From positions 1 through 64,000 of the forward strand of contig CACVBU010000713.1 in assembly GCA_902728285.1 (NCBI GenBank): a stretch of 64,000 bases of DNA, given 5' to 3'. This DNA is from Clytia hemisphaerica (lineage: Eukaryota > Cnidaria > Hydrozoa > Leptothecata > Clytiidae). The notes under the pieces are model-generated. The model saw only the letters and a program-made list of their open reading frames with translations. It had not been told where the DNA came from and searched no databases. Positions 1 to 11,922 of this stretch are shown here, piece by piece (the first letter of the stretch is position 1; the number at the start of each line of letters is the position of its first letter). The translations under genes and the position numbers were made by a program.

Positions 1-221
1 TTCAAAAAAAAAGAGTACATGTTTGGATTGAAATTGTGAGAAAACTAAAAATGTTACAAACTGTTACAAAAATCTTTTCACCGTTAGAAAGAAGAAAAGG
101 CCAACTTAAATTTTGAGCTATAATTCTTTAAATTTGCTTCACGTATTCAAAAGACATGAAGAAAATTTGTAAAAAATCATCTTCAAAAAGCGTCATTTTT
201 TAGAAAAAAGTTCTTTTTTTT

Positions 222-465
222 CACTCATTTAATATGCATAACACTATTTATTTGATCTTTAACATTCAGAAAGCCTCCTAGACAAACAAAGATTTTCTTC
301 ACTCATTTAATATGCATAACACTATCTATTTGATCTTTAACGTTCAGAAATCCTCCTATCCTAGACAAAGAAAAATTTTCTTCACTCATTTAAAATGTAT
401 AACACTGTTTATTTGATCCGTAATGTCCAGAAAGCATGCTGCCATGCTAAACAAACAAACTTTTT
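222..465. repeat. Three-copy tandem repeat, about 80 bp
   Basis: Three imperfect copies begin near 222, 300 and 383 with the word CACTCATTTAA. Each continues through a shared ATAACACT.TTTATTTGAT segment and a CAGAAAGC-type segment. The periods are 78 and 83 bp. No coding sense is seen. Confidence 0.8.
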
Positions 466-501
466 TAAGAGTGTTATATAGCAACGAGAACGATGTAACA
501 G

Positions 502-599
502 CCCAGCTGGCACACAACATTGTTTCAACGTCCATCTAATGTTCATAACGTCTTTTTAACGTTATATAAACGTCGAAACAACGTTGTGTGCCAGCTGGG
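502..599. repeat. 98-bp inverted repeat (hairpin MITE-like)
   Basis: The left arm starts CCCAGCTGGCACACAAC and the right arm ends with its complement, GTTGTGTGCCAGCTGGG. The arms run about 28 bp with a mismatch or two. The loop holds several AACGT words. This is a palindromic miniature element or a fossil terminal pair; no clear target-site duplication was found. Confidence 0.75.
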
Positions 600-3500
600 A
601 GTTTAAATGAGTAAAGGTTTTTAAGAAGAAAGTTTCCTCTGTTATCTATTTGGTTCTTATGAAAAAAAAATGCGGCCGGGTGACAACGAAAAAAAATTTC
701 ACCCGGCCGGTGGACCGGAAACTTTTTTTTTTTAGGGTCGGCCTGATGCGCGCATTATGTACAGTCTGTAGATTTAGTTTTGACTTTTGCTTTTATAAGA
801 TATCTGGTCTGTAAATTTATCAAAACTCTTCCATCAGCTCTTCGGTCAAAGCTCAAAAAATACAAATATGAACACAAAAGTGAAAGAAAACAACCAGAAA
901 CACTACAATCTCTTCAAAGTTAAGTACCTGAAAAAATACAAAAGCCACACAGTATTAAAAAGTGAAATGCCAAAGCTGAAGAAAATTTCTCTCTTTGTTT
1001 TAATATTTAAAGGCCCTTGTTGAAGGATTGGAAGGAACAACAACACTCCCTTTTGTAGAACCATAAAGAAGTAATGTCGGAAATATTCAATATGACCCCC
1101 AAAATGTACCGTATATACATAACTAGAATACCTTGAAATAATCTGCAACATATCTGTAGAACTGACAAAACAATTATCTGGAGCCAAAGTGATCAACGAA
1201 TCCAGTGTGATAAAAAGTTATACACTCACACAAGTCCAAATTCAAGCATCAAAATGTAGTTTTATGAAGCAAAATTGTGTTGGTGCACACAGAAGATACA
1301 TCAGGGCACTTAAAAAATTCAATAAATCTAATTTCTCATCTTTTACAAAATCTCCACATTAAACAAGAAAGGAGGAAAAAAAACAAGCAAACTTACTTCC
1401 GCCTACTTTTTTTTCGAAATCCAAATATATTTTCCAATCTATGATTTGGTGCCTCACAGAAAATTTAAACATTACGTAATGTTATATTTGTAGACACTCG
1501 CCAGCTAAAAATGTCTTTAGCCGTATATCGGCTAAAGGCGGCAAATCTCTGGACAAAGGAAAAATCGCTTATTAAGCATCCTCTACAAAGAGCACGAATC
1601 CGTTAGTGGATGCCAGCAGCCTAAACGTTTTGCAACATTTTGAAAATTGTTTGCCGACAGAGAAAAAAAATGTGCAACTATCGATGAACAAATGTTTCTG
1701 GAATTGGAGGAAAATGTATTTGAAGGCTGAAACTTTGTATGTTTATCAGAAAAAGGGTGAGGAATTCAAAAATCACATTCGCTAATTTTAGTTCTTTCAT
1801 TTTCATGTAGTTTTTTTCACTTTTTTGCTTCTTTTGCATGGGAATGTCCCAAAAAAAAGTTTTTATTTCTGCCGAAATGGATTTTCTTTTCATTTGGGGT
1901 TTCTCCTTTCAGAAAAACTTATTCTTAATTCACAAGTTTTTGTTCCTCCATTTCCAGAGGCCCCTTGAAAATGGGTCCTACCACCTTTTTTGACTCATTT
2001 CAACCTTTTCCAAGCTAATTGGTCAGCCTAAGCTGAGCATTCAAATAGGTAAAATTCGGTTCTTCTTCTTCCATAAGACGGCAAAAAAAAAATCCGATTT
2101 TCCGATCTCACTTTGATTTCTAAACTTTCTTCCGATCGGGTTAACTTTTTGGGTACTTTTAGCGTGCGTTGTTTTTACAGATCATAATGTGGTGTTTCAA
2201 GATGGCGGCTCAAGCATCAAGTGATAGTCAGATGTGATAAGTCAGTGTTGTACCAAAGTATTTCCAGTGTAAATCTGTTGCAAGCTTCAATTTCTGTCAT
2301 TTATTTTTTTAACTCGGCAAATCAAACAAATGATTTTCATCAAGGGGATTCTTTTTCTATATCCTTTGAAGGTTTAAAAGCCGTTTGCTGCTCAAGTTTT
2401 GTTTATGTTGAATTTTCTGATATATACTTTTTATTATGCTGCTTTTTAATAGTTTTTGCAATAAAAACATATTTTTCTTGTTTGCCTCTAGGGGAATTGA
2501 TGGTGTTATAATGTTATTGGGATTTGATAAAGTTTACAAAAGTACAGCTACTGTATAAATTTGATATAAAGACTGGATGGAATCGTGCTTTTTTGGACTT
2601 GGACGTGTTTGTGATAAAGGCGAATCGCAAAAAACTGTTTGGTTCCCGTCATTTCTACTTTAAAAAGTGGGAGTCGTTCGGTCAGTCGAAATTATTTTTC
2701 TGTTAAGAAGCAGCTATACATCTTGTTGAAAGGGAGTTCGTGTGGACTGATCCAAATTTAAAATTGAGAAACCGTGGATAAATTGGTGTTTTCGGTTTAC
2801 TCTCCATTAGCATGCGGCTCTCTACTTCGATTTGAAAACTTTTAAACACAGAGCGTGCAGAGGTCGACAGTGGAAATCCAGCGAATCAGCGGAAAAGCTT
2901 TCCGACTCTCCAGCTCGTAACCGTAAATCAGATGACGGGAACCAAATGATGACATCACATCTCCTATTATTGGACTTGCAAGATTATGACAAATGGTCTT
3001 TGGAATTTGATCATTTATATTAGTATTAATATATACAGTTCTTATTGAAATTGATCAAACTATTTTTCACGCAGTTCCGGATGCAGATTGTGTTTTTCTA
3101 ACCTTTTCTAACCTTGGCGCACATTTTGACTGAATGATGGAATGGAATGAATGGCGATAACAGTTTATAGATATCTCTTATCAGACTTGCCGAAAGCGGG
3201 CTGCCGTCAAGTTACACAACATGCTGTGCACACTCTCGTCACAACTTGCACAGCCATAACAAACAGATCAATCTGGTCTTCATTTAACATTGTTTTAAAG
3301 TTTAAAAAACACTGCCAGTGCTTGGCACAGAAGAGAGGACTCCCAGTTGAAATTAATTGCTACACCGCTGCCCTGTTGAATTTATTTATTATGGTTGTGT
3401 GTTTATTCCGCCAAGGCGGTAAATCAATCGCCCAAATTCATAGACCAATCAAAAGCGAGTTTAAAGCAAAACGGGGAAAATGAGCTTCCCCGCATAGTTG

Positions 3501-3610
3501 TGAATTTTAAGTTTTGCTTTCGATTATCATTTGCGACCAGCAAAGTCTTCAAGATGGTTGTGTGCATGTTGTGTAACTTGACGACAAAATTTATTTACCC
3601 AGACTGGCCA
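600..3610. other. Intergenic, no gene recognised
   Basis: Only short open frames without recognisable domains or a codon-like bias were seen on either strand. There is a short GC-rich hairpin-like patch near 670-715 (GGCCGGGTGA and CACCCGGCC). The longest frame, about 110 codons near 3151-3483, resembles no family I know. Confidence 0.6.
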
Positions 3611-4027
3611 TCCATATAGTACGTACACAGTGAAGGGGGAGAGGGGGTCCCGGGGGGGGGGGTACTAGGGTAAAATGGGTTACGGGGATGCTCCGCTGGT
3701 CAGGGTACCTTTTTTAACCTCCACGAGTCCCTGGTAGGGTCGCCAAAACACGAAAATAGGAGAATTTGGGGAAAAAGTAGAAAATTTTGGAATTTCAGTC
3801 CCATTCAGGGTCACTTTTTTCGCAAATTTCGAGTCCCACGTAGGGTCCATTTTTCGAACCTCGGCGGAGCACCCCCGTCGGTCGACAAGGGTAGTACCCC
3901 CCCCGGGAGGGGGTTCAGCAAAAGCGTACATCTATTGTTTAAACAAAGTCATTTCTATTGTTCTCTGCGTACAAGGGGGGAGGGGGTGTCTAATATTTGG
4001 AAAATCTTTGCGTACGTACTATATGGA
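3611..4027. mobile_element. TIR-bounded repeat, 417 bp
   Basis: The left end TCCATATAGTACGTAC is mirrored by GTACGTACTATATGGA at the right end. The interior carries G-rich and C-rich runs, such as a run of G around 3651-3662. This looks like a non-autonomous DNA element or MITE. Target-site duplications are not obvious. Confidence 0.6.
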
Positions 4028-4062
4028 CAATGCTAAAGAGAAGTATACTTTGAGCTTCTCGT

Positions 4063-4090
4063 GGGGGGGGGGGTGGGGGGGGGGGGGGGG
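4063..4090 (+). repeat. Poly-G tract (G11-T-G16)
   Basis: Eleven G, one T and sixteen G in a row make an extreme homopolymer that could form a G-quadruplex. Its exact length is likely to be unreliable in any assembly. Confidence 0.8.
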
Positions 4091-4093
4091 TTG

Positions 4094-6937
4094 GAGGAGC
4101 TCTCAGGCTTGTTTTACATAATTTAAAATCAAGTTATCAAATGTTTCACATTTTTTGTACATTATTCAACATATTTAGTCTACTCTGTTTCAGTGCATCT
4201 CTTACATCTGTAAACCAACTTATTAAAGCTATCTAGCTAAGCTCTATTGGCTGACCTTCCAGCCTCGGCTGGTTTATTTACATTAAAAACAAAACAATGC
4301 AATGTCTTCTTTTTTCAAAAAAAGATATATCTTCCGTTATTTTTGTATAATAATATTCTAACACCATCAAAGAATTCTGCCTCCAAATTTCAGGTCTCTA
4401 GCTACAATAGAAAAAGAGATATGCAAAATTGAAGAAGCATGACTGGAAAATTTCTTTTTTTTCTTTTTTGACACATTTTTCGAATTTTTCCAAGCTATTT
4501 TCCTGAACCTTTTTTTTGACAAATTTTTGACACTAAAATTTTAGTATCTTTACAACCACTTATCCTCTGGAGGCCTATGACCCCTTATTTTCTTTCTTTT
4601 TCAAAGCTCTACAAGATAGGATAGGTTTTGAAAAAAAATTAAAATTTGAAAAATCTTCTGGATTTGCTAAAATGTTTTTGGCATATTGATGTATAACTGT
4701 AACTGTAGTCAGCCTAGACTAATGTTAAATTTCGTTTCCGCGCAAATTTGTCACATTTTGTCTCGATAACCTCATAACTACGGAACTTATCGTTAGAGGC
4801 AATCGAGCAAGAACAATAGAAAAAATCTTTATTTGGCTCTGTAGAAAAATTGCAAAATAGAAACTCGCTTAAATTCACAATACTGATTCTTTACCCCAAA
4901 ACGAAACTTTTCTATTTTGTAAATCTTTCTTACACTTCCCCATACGTAAAATATAGAGTACTTTCGTTTTCCCCCCAAACTTGCGAGGGAAAAATGTTAA
5001 GACCGCATGTTGTCCTCGCGGACTTTCCCAGCGTAATTTATTTGTGTGATGTCATAATGTTATTGTTCTCTTCTCACATTATTACTGACGGCACTTCAAT
5101 CGCTTACGGGATTGGACAATGGTTGACAATAGATCGTGACGTATACAACAATTCGATGACGCGCGACGAATGAAATTTCATTTTGGGTGGCTTGATAACA
5201 CTCGTAATTTCTTTATTTTTCTAGTGCATTTTGTTTTTTCGTTTTAGAAGAAATACTATACGGTAGAAAATAAGGTTTTATACTATTATTTTTAAATTTG
5301 ATATCTTAAATGCCTATTATAAAGAAAAATTCGTAAGTGGGCGGAAAAATAAAAACGCCTTTGTTTTGAACGCCCGACTGCAAAAATCTCGGGATTCTGG
5401 GACTTCTTTTGAGACGGGGGTTAGACATGAAAACAAAGAGCTAAGTAGAATAGTAAAATCGACTTTTTCAAACTTTAAATACAGTGTAAATGTAAAGTAT
5501 TTTTGTAATCAAACATTATATTTAGCAAATATATTGAAAAGTAATATTTCGTTATAACTATAAGCAAAGATAACTTGTTCGGAAATAAAAAGTCTTCATT
5601 CTTCGACCCCCGGACTTTTCATCGCATAATTTCTACGGGAAATCGAAAGTAATTTCATTTGGCTTGTGATGTTTGAGAGCTTGGATGTTGGGAAGCTGCA
5701 GGAATAAAGGTAAACAAATTATAGTCTTTTTTCTGAAAGAAAAATTAACATTAGTCTAGCCTGGTAGTGGCTCTCAAAAAATTTTCACTTTGAAAACATT
5801 TTTCTAGATGTTTTCTACGCTTTTTTTTGGAAAATAGATTAAAGATTTTAAGGCCCGCTTTTTACCTTAGGGTTCTAGAAAGTATACCGTATCTTCTCTT
5901 GTAACAGTTTTTAGGAGATTCCCCACACTTCTCCATCATGATAGGTGTTGTGTTTTGATGATGACTTTCTCGGAATTCCAACTTTCTCTTTGGGTCATGA
6001 AATAACTAATGTCGTTTAAATGTATGGTGAATAGTAAGTTTATAAAACCTAACTTTATACTCATTCCCTCTTTCATGAGCAGCTTGCGGGATTATTTAAC
6101 ATACGAATGCCACCGGTACTAGACAATGATAATAGGTTGTATAGTTCAGGTAAGAATGATTATATCAAATACGTTTCAACGACTTCAAAATGGCACGATG
6201 AATTTCCAAAAATCAATATTATGCTGATGAGCGTGACACTTTTTCCTTGCTTCCTATCTTCTGTTTCCCACTTTCTATCTCGTTTCTTATGACTTTGTAA
6301 GTCTTAATTTTATATTTCTGACTTTAATTAATTTTCATTAATGTCAATCATTTTGCCTGTTCAAACCAAAGCAAGAAAGACTTCTAGACTCAGAACAGAA
6401 ATGCAAGTCTCAACCACCGCCACCGGGCAGTTAGTCACACTAGCGTCCTGCCAAAATGTGTACCAAAGATTAATGCTGCGAAAGCGCTATATCATTTACT
6501 TGACTCTCAAGCAAAAAAATGCGCCGCAAAACTTCTAAAGGGATTTATGAAAAAATAACCCGGCGCTTTTTAATAATGAAATTAACATTTTCAAAAACTT
6601 TGAGAAATTGCCTAAAATTTGAGCCATAGATGAAAAAGTGTGAGCCAAGCCAACCTTGAAAACTAATTTGAAGATCAACTTCCCAAGAAAAAGATCTACG
6701 GGGGAGGCGGAACCCACCTAGATCCGCGCACCGCCGGATAGGCTAGATCTCTAGGAAATTTTGCTGGACCTCAACAATGACCCATTTACATGTGCGGAAT
6801 TGTTTTTACTTTAGCGTATAAACAAGGCCTTTAAAAATCAAAGCGCTGTCTCGGGAATTGAATGACAAATTTTGGTGGGTTGATTTTGGCTGCTTAATTA
6901 ATATTGTCTTGCAAACTTGATTCAGGTAACTCTCACC
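4094..6937. other. Intergenic, no gene recognised
   Basis: AT-rich sequence with short frames only, the longest about 107 codons at 4850-5173. None shows a known domain. No clear repeat boundaries were seen. Confidence 0.55.
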
Positions 6938-8574
6938 CAGTCAGGAACAGTCGCCTTATTAGGAGACGCCTCCTGATTAGGAGACCTGTCTCCTAATCAG
7001 GAGGTTCACGTCTCCTAATCAGGAGACGGGTGTAATTATCTCGTGAACGAGAAAACTGCGCATGATTTGATTGCTCCCAGTCCCAATGGAAAGAGCACAA
7101 AAAATTGATTCCATATGGTGATTTTCAGAAAAATCCACGGTGGAATCAATCACAATTCTAATAATCCATAAGAACCAATCAGAAGTACCGTGAGAGGTCC
7201 TAAAGCCGACAGCCCAGCCTAATTCCGACCCCCCAAATAACTGTTATGAAAAAAAATTCTATGTTTACAAACATTCCTTCTCCAAGTTGAACAATAAACT
7301 ATTGCTAGAACTCTCGAAACAAACATCTAACAAGATAGCTGTAATGTCAAGATGTCAATTAATGTAATTAAAAAGTACGAGTTGTAAAAATAATTACCTT
7401 TTATTCTGGATCAGTTGCTCATGTTTAAAACGATAACAGTTTTGTAATAAAAGTGACTTGTGCGGGAAAAATACGAAACAACTTGGACTGGTTTCCATCA
7501 AGAAACAAACAGACTAAATTGTAAAAATGGCGCGAAGTTGAAAAAAGGGCGGATTCGGTAGCACTAATTTGAATAACAAACATCAAATCAATGAGGCGGC
7601 AACTATCAACGCCCTCTTTACCACCTATAAGTCCGGATGTTTATTTACGGAAGGCCCGCAATCGGACAGCTCTTCATTTAAGTGTACTCTTTGACAACAT
7701 ATATTATCTTTACTAGAATAGGAGCAAGGTGTCATGTAATACATAATAATTGTAATATACGTCGTCTATTTGTATTCTTATCATGTAATATATAATATAA
7801 TGTAATATACGTCGTCTATATGTATCCCTACACAAAGTCCTGGCCCCGCAATCAAGCCAAGTGCCAGTGTAAAGTAATAGAAACCAGGCTTGATTACGTA
7901 ACGTTTCAAAATGAACACGCTCGTACACAGACCTCTTTTATATTTTCGTGTGCTTTGGAAAATCAAAACATCTCGTTACTTTTCATGATGCTGTTTACTA
8001 CTGTCGTCATTTATGACGTTGTGCATATTGCAATAAAAAAATATGTTTTGTTATAAGAAGCAATTATTGTTATTTGGTTCAATTGGTTAAATGTATCAAA
8101 TCTCTCAGTTTAGTTGACACTTTGGTATCTTCGGTGCGTCACAGCGAAAGGTTTGTTTTTATTTTAGTTTGTATCTTTGAAAGACCCCATCGGCTTTAGG
8201 CTGGGCTGTCGGCTTTAGGACCTCTCACGGTAAGAATCTGTCTTCTGAACAAAAGCGTCTCAAAAAGAAAAATGGCGGACATGAAAAGAGGGGCTTCCTT
8301 GTAGTGCTTTATATTAGGATTGTGATAGATTGCACAGAGAAATTTTGATAATTTTTTTAAAACTTTACCAATTCGAGGCTGCTCTTTCCATTAAAACTAG
8401 TTTTAAAATGCGCGGAAAAGCCTAAAGCCCTTAAAATTGAGATAAAAGTTTTATGTCTCCTAATTAGGAGACGGGTCTCCTAATCAAGCGACCCCAAGCG
8501 ACCTACATGTCTCCTAATCAGGAGACGTCTCCTAATCAGGAGGCGTCTCCTAATAAGGCGACTGTTCCTGACTG
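6938..8574. mobile_element. Non-autonomous DNA transposon with 48-bp perfect TIRs (outer element)
   Basis: The left terminus 6938-6985 begins CAGTCAGGAACAGTCGCC and is an exact 48-bp reverse complement of the right terminus 8527-8574. The direct repeat TCACC flanks both sides (6933-6937 and 8575-8579), a likely 5-bp target-site duplication. Many subterminal copies of the palindromic word GTCTCCTAATCAGGAGAC lie inside each end. No transposase frame is present. A second transposon, 7188-8230, sits inside it, so this element is the older of the two. Confidence 0.85.
7188..8230. mobile_element. TA-flanked TIR element, copy A (nested)
   Basis: The TIRs are 33 bp and perfect (7188-7220 against 8198-8230), starting CCGTGAGAGGTCC. 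They are flanked by TA on both sides, as expected for Tc1/mariner/pogo-type integration. The flanks share sequence with copy B at 11923-12957, for example the AAATAACTGTTATG stretch near 7233 and the CAATTATTGTTATTTGG stretch near 8060. About 600 bp in the middle (roughly 7450-8055) is absent from copy B and contains two copies of a GTAATATACGTCGTCTAT repeat. No transposase is seen. Confidence 0.85.
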
Positions 8575-9050
8575 TCACCCTTGTTGTTGAAATGTATCCT
8601 GTAGATGACTGATGTTGTTTTTTCTGAAAACTTAATTTCCTAGTGTGACTAACTGCCGGGCAGTAATCTGCCGTGTGGAATCCATGCAAAAGCCACGCTG
8701 AAGATATTTTGAGGATCAAGAAGGTTACACCCAATTGAGGACATTCTCACGCCGAATATATTCGGCGTACTGTGCATGAATTCCAGACTGGAGTAACCTG
8801 AGATCAGATTGTGGTTGTTTTCTGCCCACCACGCTGAAGCTCTAAAGGGATGGGTGAAAACATACAATCTGACAAATACACGTTTTGAGCAGTTCCTTAA
8901 CAATTCCTTATTTTTTGAACCATTTTCAGCCTCGAGTTCCTTATAAACGTGTTCCTTATAAAAAAAAACGTGTATGCTATCTCAAAATCATAAGGACCGC
9001 GTTCGTTTCGTCTAAAAGGACTGGGGATGACACGTGATTGTGTTTACGAA
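8575..9050. other. Intergenic, no gene recognised
   Basis: No domain-bearing frame and no clear repeat boundary between two transposons. The last 8 bases (9043-9050) are the left target-site duplication of the next element. Confidence 0.5.
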
Positions 9051-9623
9051 ACGACCCTCGACATGGCCCGAGAATTCTTGGGCCTCTTCGGGCCATGTTC
9101 GGGCCGAGAGACCCTATCAATTCTTTTGGCCCGAACATGACCCGAGTCATTCAGGCCATGTTCGGGCCACGTTAAATGTTAAATTGATTCAGCATGTCCA
9201 GTCAAACAAAATAGTACAAAATAAGATTTGTCTGTTTTGTTTATATCGCTCAAAAAAACTTTACAAGCTTCCGGTGGACACGCTTCAGTTTAAAACCAGG
9301 ACCAGTTTACTAGCAAATATTTCCACCCTAAGTATATTTATAACTATGTTTTCATACCAAATAAGACATTTAATATTTATATGAATTTACAACATTCATA
9401 TATTTAATATAATTAAGAGAAACCAAGTTTTTCTCAAAGAAAATCAGACCTGAAATTACACGCCTGTTTTTTAAATCATGTTTTCAAAAATTGGCCCGAG
9501 TGTGGCCCGCGTGTGGCCCGAACACGGCCCGAATTGTTGAGCCAGCTCGGGCCATACTCGGGCTTTACGTAAATTCCAATAAAAGTTTTGGCCCGAGAAT
9601 TCTTGGGCCATGTCGAGGGTCGT
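9051..9623. mobile_element. hAT-like non-autonomous element with 8-bp TSD
   Basis: The ends begin ACGACCCTCGACATGGCCC; 32 of 34 terminal bases match in inverted orientation. The exact 8-bp direct repeat TTTACGAA flanks it at 9043-9050 and 9624-9631. An 8-bp duplication is the hallmark of hAT transposases. Subterminal zones carry many GGCCCGA or TCGGGCC words in both orientations, the usual layout of transposase-binding repeats. The interior is AT-rich with no transposase. Confidence 0.85.
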
Positions 9624-9631
9624 TTTACGAA

Positions 9632-10855
9632 TAGGGCGCCGTATCAGTTTTTGACTTTCTGGCGCACAACAAGATTCTTGTTGTAAAATTTTTTGTGGGA
9701 GGACTATTTTCCTCAGATGTATAATTTTCAAGTGCCTTCAGAAGTTAACCGTCCACGTAAGAAATTATGAACAGCTGTTATCAGGTTAGGGGTCACTCAC
9801 AAATCAATTTTAGGTTAGAAGAACGTCAATTGATGTATATGGGTGGGAGGGTTTAAGGTTGTTGACGTTTTTCAGAAACATCGATTTTTCATTCCATGCC
9901 AAATATTACTTCTCGCCATGTTTTTGTTTCACAAGTGTTTCAATCGGTATTCCAACGAAGCCATAGTATGGTTTGTACAGAAGTTTCGCCCGCTCAATAA
10001 TCCAAAACAACAAAATGGTCAATATCTCACTAAAGCAAAACATTGCGGCCACGGCATTTCCCTGGATAAAAATTCTGGTCACGTGACCATCCGTGATTTT
10101 AGACCAATGAAAACGCTTCATTTCCCCGGATTAAAGTTGTGTCTACACTAACAGGCGGAAAATGGCTAGAAAAAGAGAGAAAAAACCAGGGGTCAAATTA
10201 AATTTTTTTCCCTTCTTGCGGCAAACATGAAAGACTTTATTTAGAGGCCATTTATTTAAGAAAGGGGTGTTATATCATAAATAAATTATGTAAGTAAGTG
10301 ATATTTTAAGTAACAAGTTCATTAACAATTTTATTTTGAAGTTTGTTTTTAAAAACAAAACCCTCGTGCTAGAAGATGATCTCATTTTCTTAACTTATGG
10401 TCCCATTTGGAAGTCTTTGTAATACAGATCATTTGGCAGTGTAGTTGCAGCCTATACAAGAATTCGAATCTAAAGTCTGAAGTCGTAACTTCTTGCCAGT
10501 GACCCCGCAGAGAAATTTTTAGTTGGCAGACACTGACTTTAGGTTGGTTTGGAAATCGTTTTATTTTGAAATGTAATCTTCACTTTAGATGAACAATTTT
10601 ATTTATTTGGATTCATGAAAGGTTCAAGGTTTGTTTACTTTTTATTTCCAATTATTTCATTGATTTATTGAGCTGCAATAGCTGATTGAAAAACGAAGAT
10701 TTTTGATAGTTATCAGCGTGGGCTTGGCCGCCATTTTGAATTTCGATTTTTTTCTCCTGTACTCGGCAATTTAGAGGTTGATCGTAATACGCGATTTGGC
10801 TTACGCGTAACACTTGTGTGGCAGGCGCTAAACCATAAACTGTAACATAGTGTGC
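9632..10855. other. Intergenic, no gene recognised
   Basis: No recognisable gene. Near 9785-9850 a segment (GGGGTCACTCACAAATCAATT) resembles, in reverse, a segment near 15270-15330, so both may be pieces of one dispersed repeat. Confidence 0.5.
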
Positions 10856-10863
10856 AGAGGGGT

Positions 10864-11187
10864 AGGACCCTGCCAACGCACCGGACTTAACGAACACCGG
10901 ACACGCGAAAGTCCAGTGTAAAATGAGAATTTTTTTTACCACCGGACAATTTCTACACCGGAAAGTTGGATGTCCGGTGTCGGAGAAGGATATTTTTTCC
11001 ACCGGACAATCAAAACACCGGACATGACCAGTCCGGTGTTTCTTAATTTTTTAATTAAGTCCAGCGTCCAAAATTCCCTGTATGCAACACCGTACTGACA
11101 CCGGACTTATTGTGTCCGGTGTAGCGAAAGGATACTTTTTGCCACCGGACAAATACACCGGACAGTCCGGTGCGTCGGCAGGGTCCT
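10864..11187. mobile_element. hAT-like mini-element built of CACCGGAC repeats, 8-bp TSD
   Basis: The 24-bp ends (AGGACCCTGCC.ACGCACCGGA type, one mismatch) are inverted. The exact duplication AGAGGGGT flanks it at 10856-10863 and 11188-11195. The interior is dominated by CACCGGACA and its complement TGTCCGGTG, about a dozen in all, spaced through both halves. There is no coding capacity. Confidence 0.85.
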
Positions 11188-11195
11188 AGAGGGGT

Positions 11196-11818
11196 CTGAA
11201 CCCCCCTAATTTTTTTCACCCCCCCCCCTATACGTGTATCCCTCTATTCAAGAAATTTTTTGAATCCACACTATTTTCAGCAGCAGTCCACCAGTTGCCA
11301 GTCATTTAAAACCAAAAACATTGAAATTTGTATTAAAAATTATAAGAAAAAAGAGTTTAACATGGCGCTGCAGGCGAAATTTTAGCTATCTACACTTGTT
11401 TTTTAGTTGTCCCACACCAAATATCTAAATCAATATAAAATATAAGGGGGCACTTATTTAGAACAAATGAAAAAATAACCACAACCACATTTTGATTTGT
11501 TATGACTTTTCTCTTTTTAATAAATAAGGCGTTTTACAAATTTTATTATCTTCATATTGAAGATCAAAATGCAAGTACTTTGTTTTAATTTTCAATATCT
11601 CTTTCGAAAGAATCTCTGCTACTCTTCGTTCGGTTGTGTAGGTCGAAAAGTTTTTTGTTGGAACAACCAGTCTTGATTTCTCTTTTTCGTGGTCTGTTGC
11701 AGTGACAAAGTTTTTTTTCATTTTTTTCATGTCAGGAAAGGAAGTTTGAGTCACCCCGTTTGGCTTGGCAGGGTAAACGCGGTGAAAGCATAGCAAAAAT
11801 GAGTGGTTGGGGGTGTTC
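11196..11818. other. Intergenic, no gene recognised
   Basis: AT-rich sequence with a C tract near 11218-11229. Frames of about 100 codons on the minus strand show no domain. Confidence 0.5.
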
Positions 11819-11829
11819 TAGGGCTTGGC

Positions 11830-11898
11830 GACCGTAGCACAAAGGTAGAGCATCCAGCTACGGTGCGCAAAGTTGTGGGTTCAATCCCCAGCCGGGTC
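11830..11898 (+). other. tRNA-like SINE head
   Basis: Pol III A-box-like and B-box sequences and partial cloverleaf pairing (GACC with GGTC at the acceptor end) are visible. The base before the would-be anticodon is A instead of T, and the acceptor stem is incomplete, so it is not a functional tRNA. Confidence 0.6.
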
Positions 11899-11922
11899 AT
11901 ACCAAAGATTCCCAAAATGGTA

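Noticed and set aside
903-1196. 97-codon minus-strand frame
   Set aside because: Aromatic-rich low-complexity translation with no family resemblance or splice support.
3151-3483. 110-codon frame
   Set aside because: No recognisable domain; an overlapping frame is open at its 3' end; probably chance.
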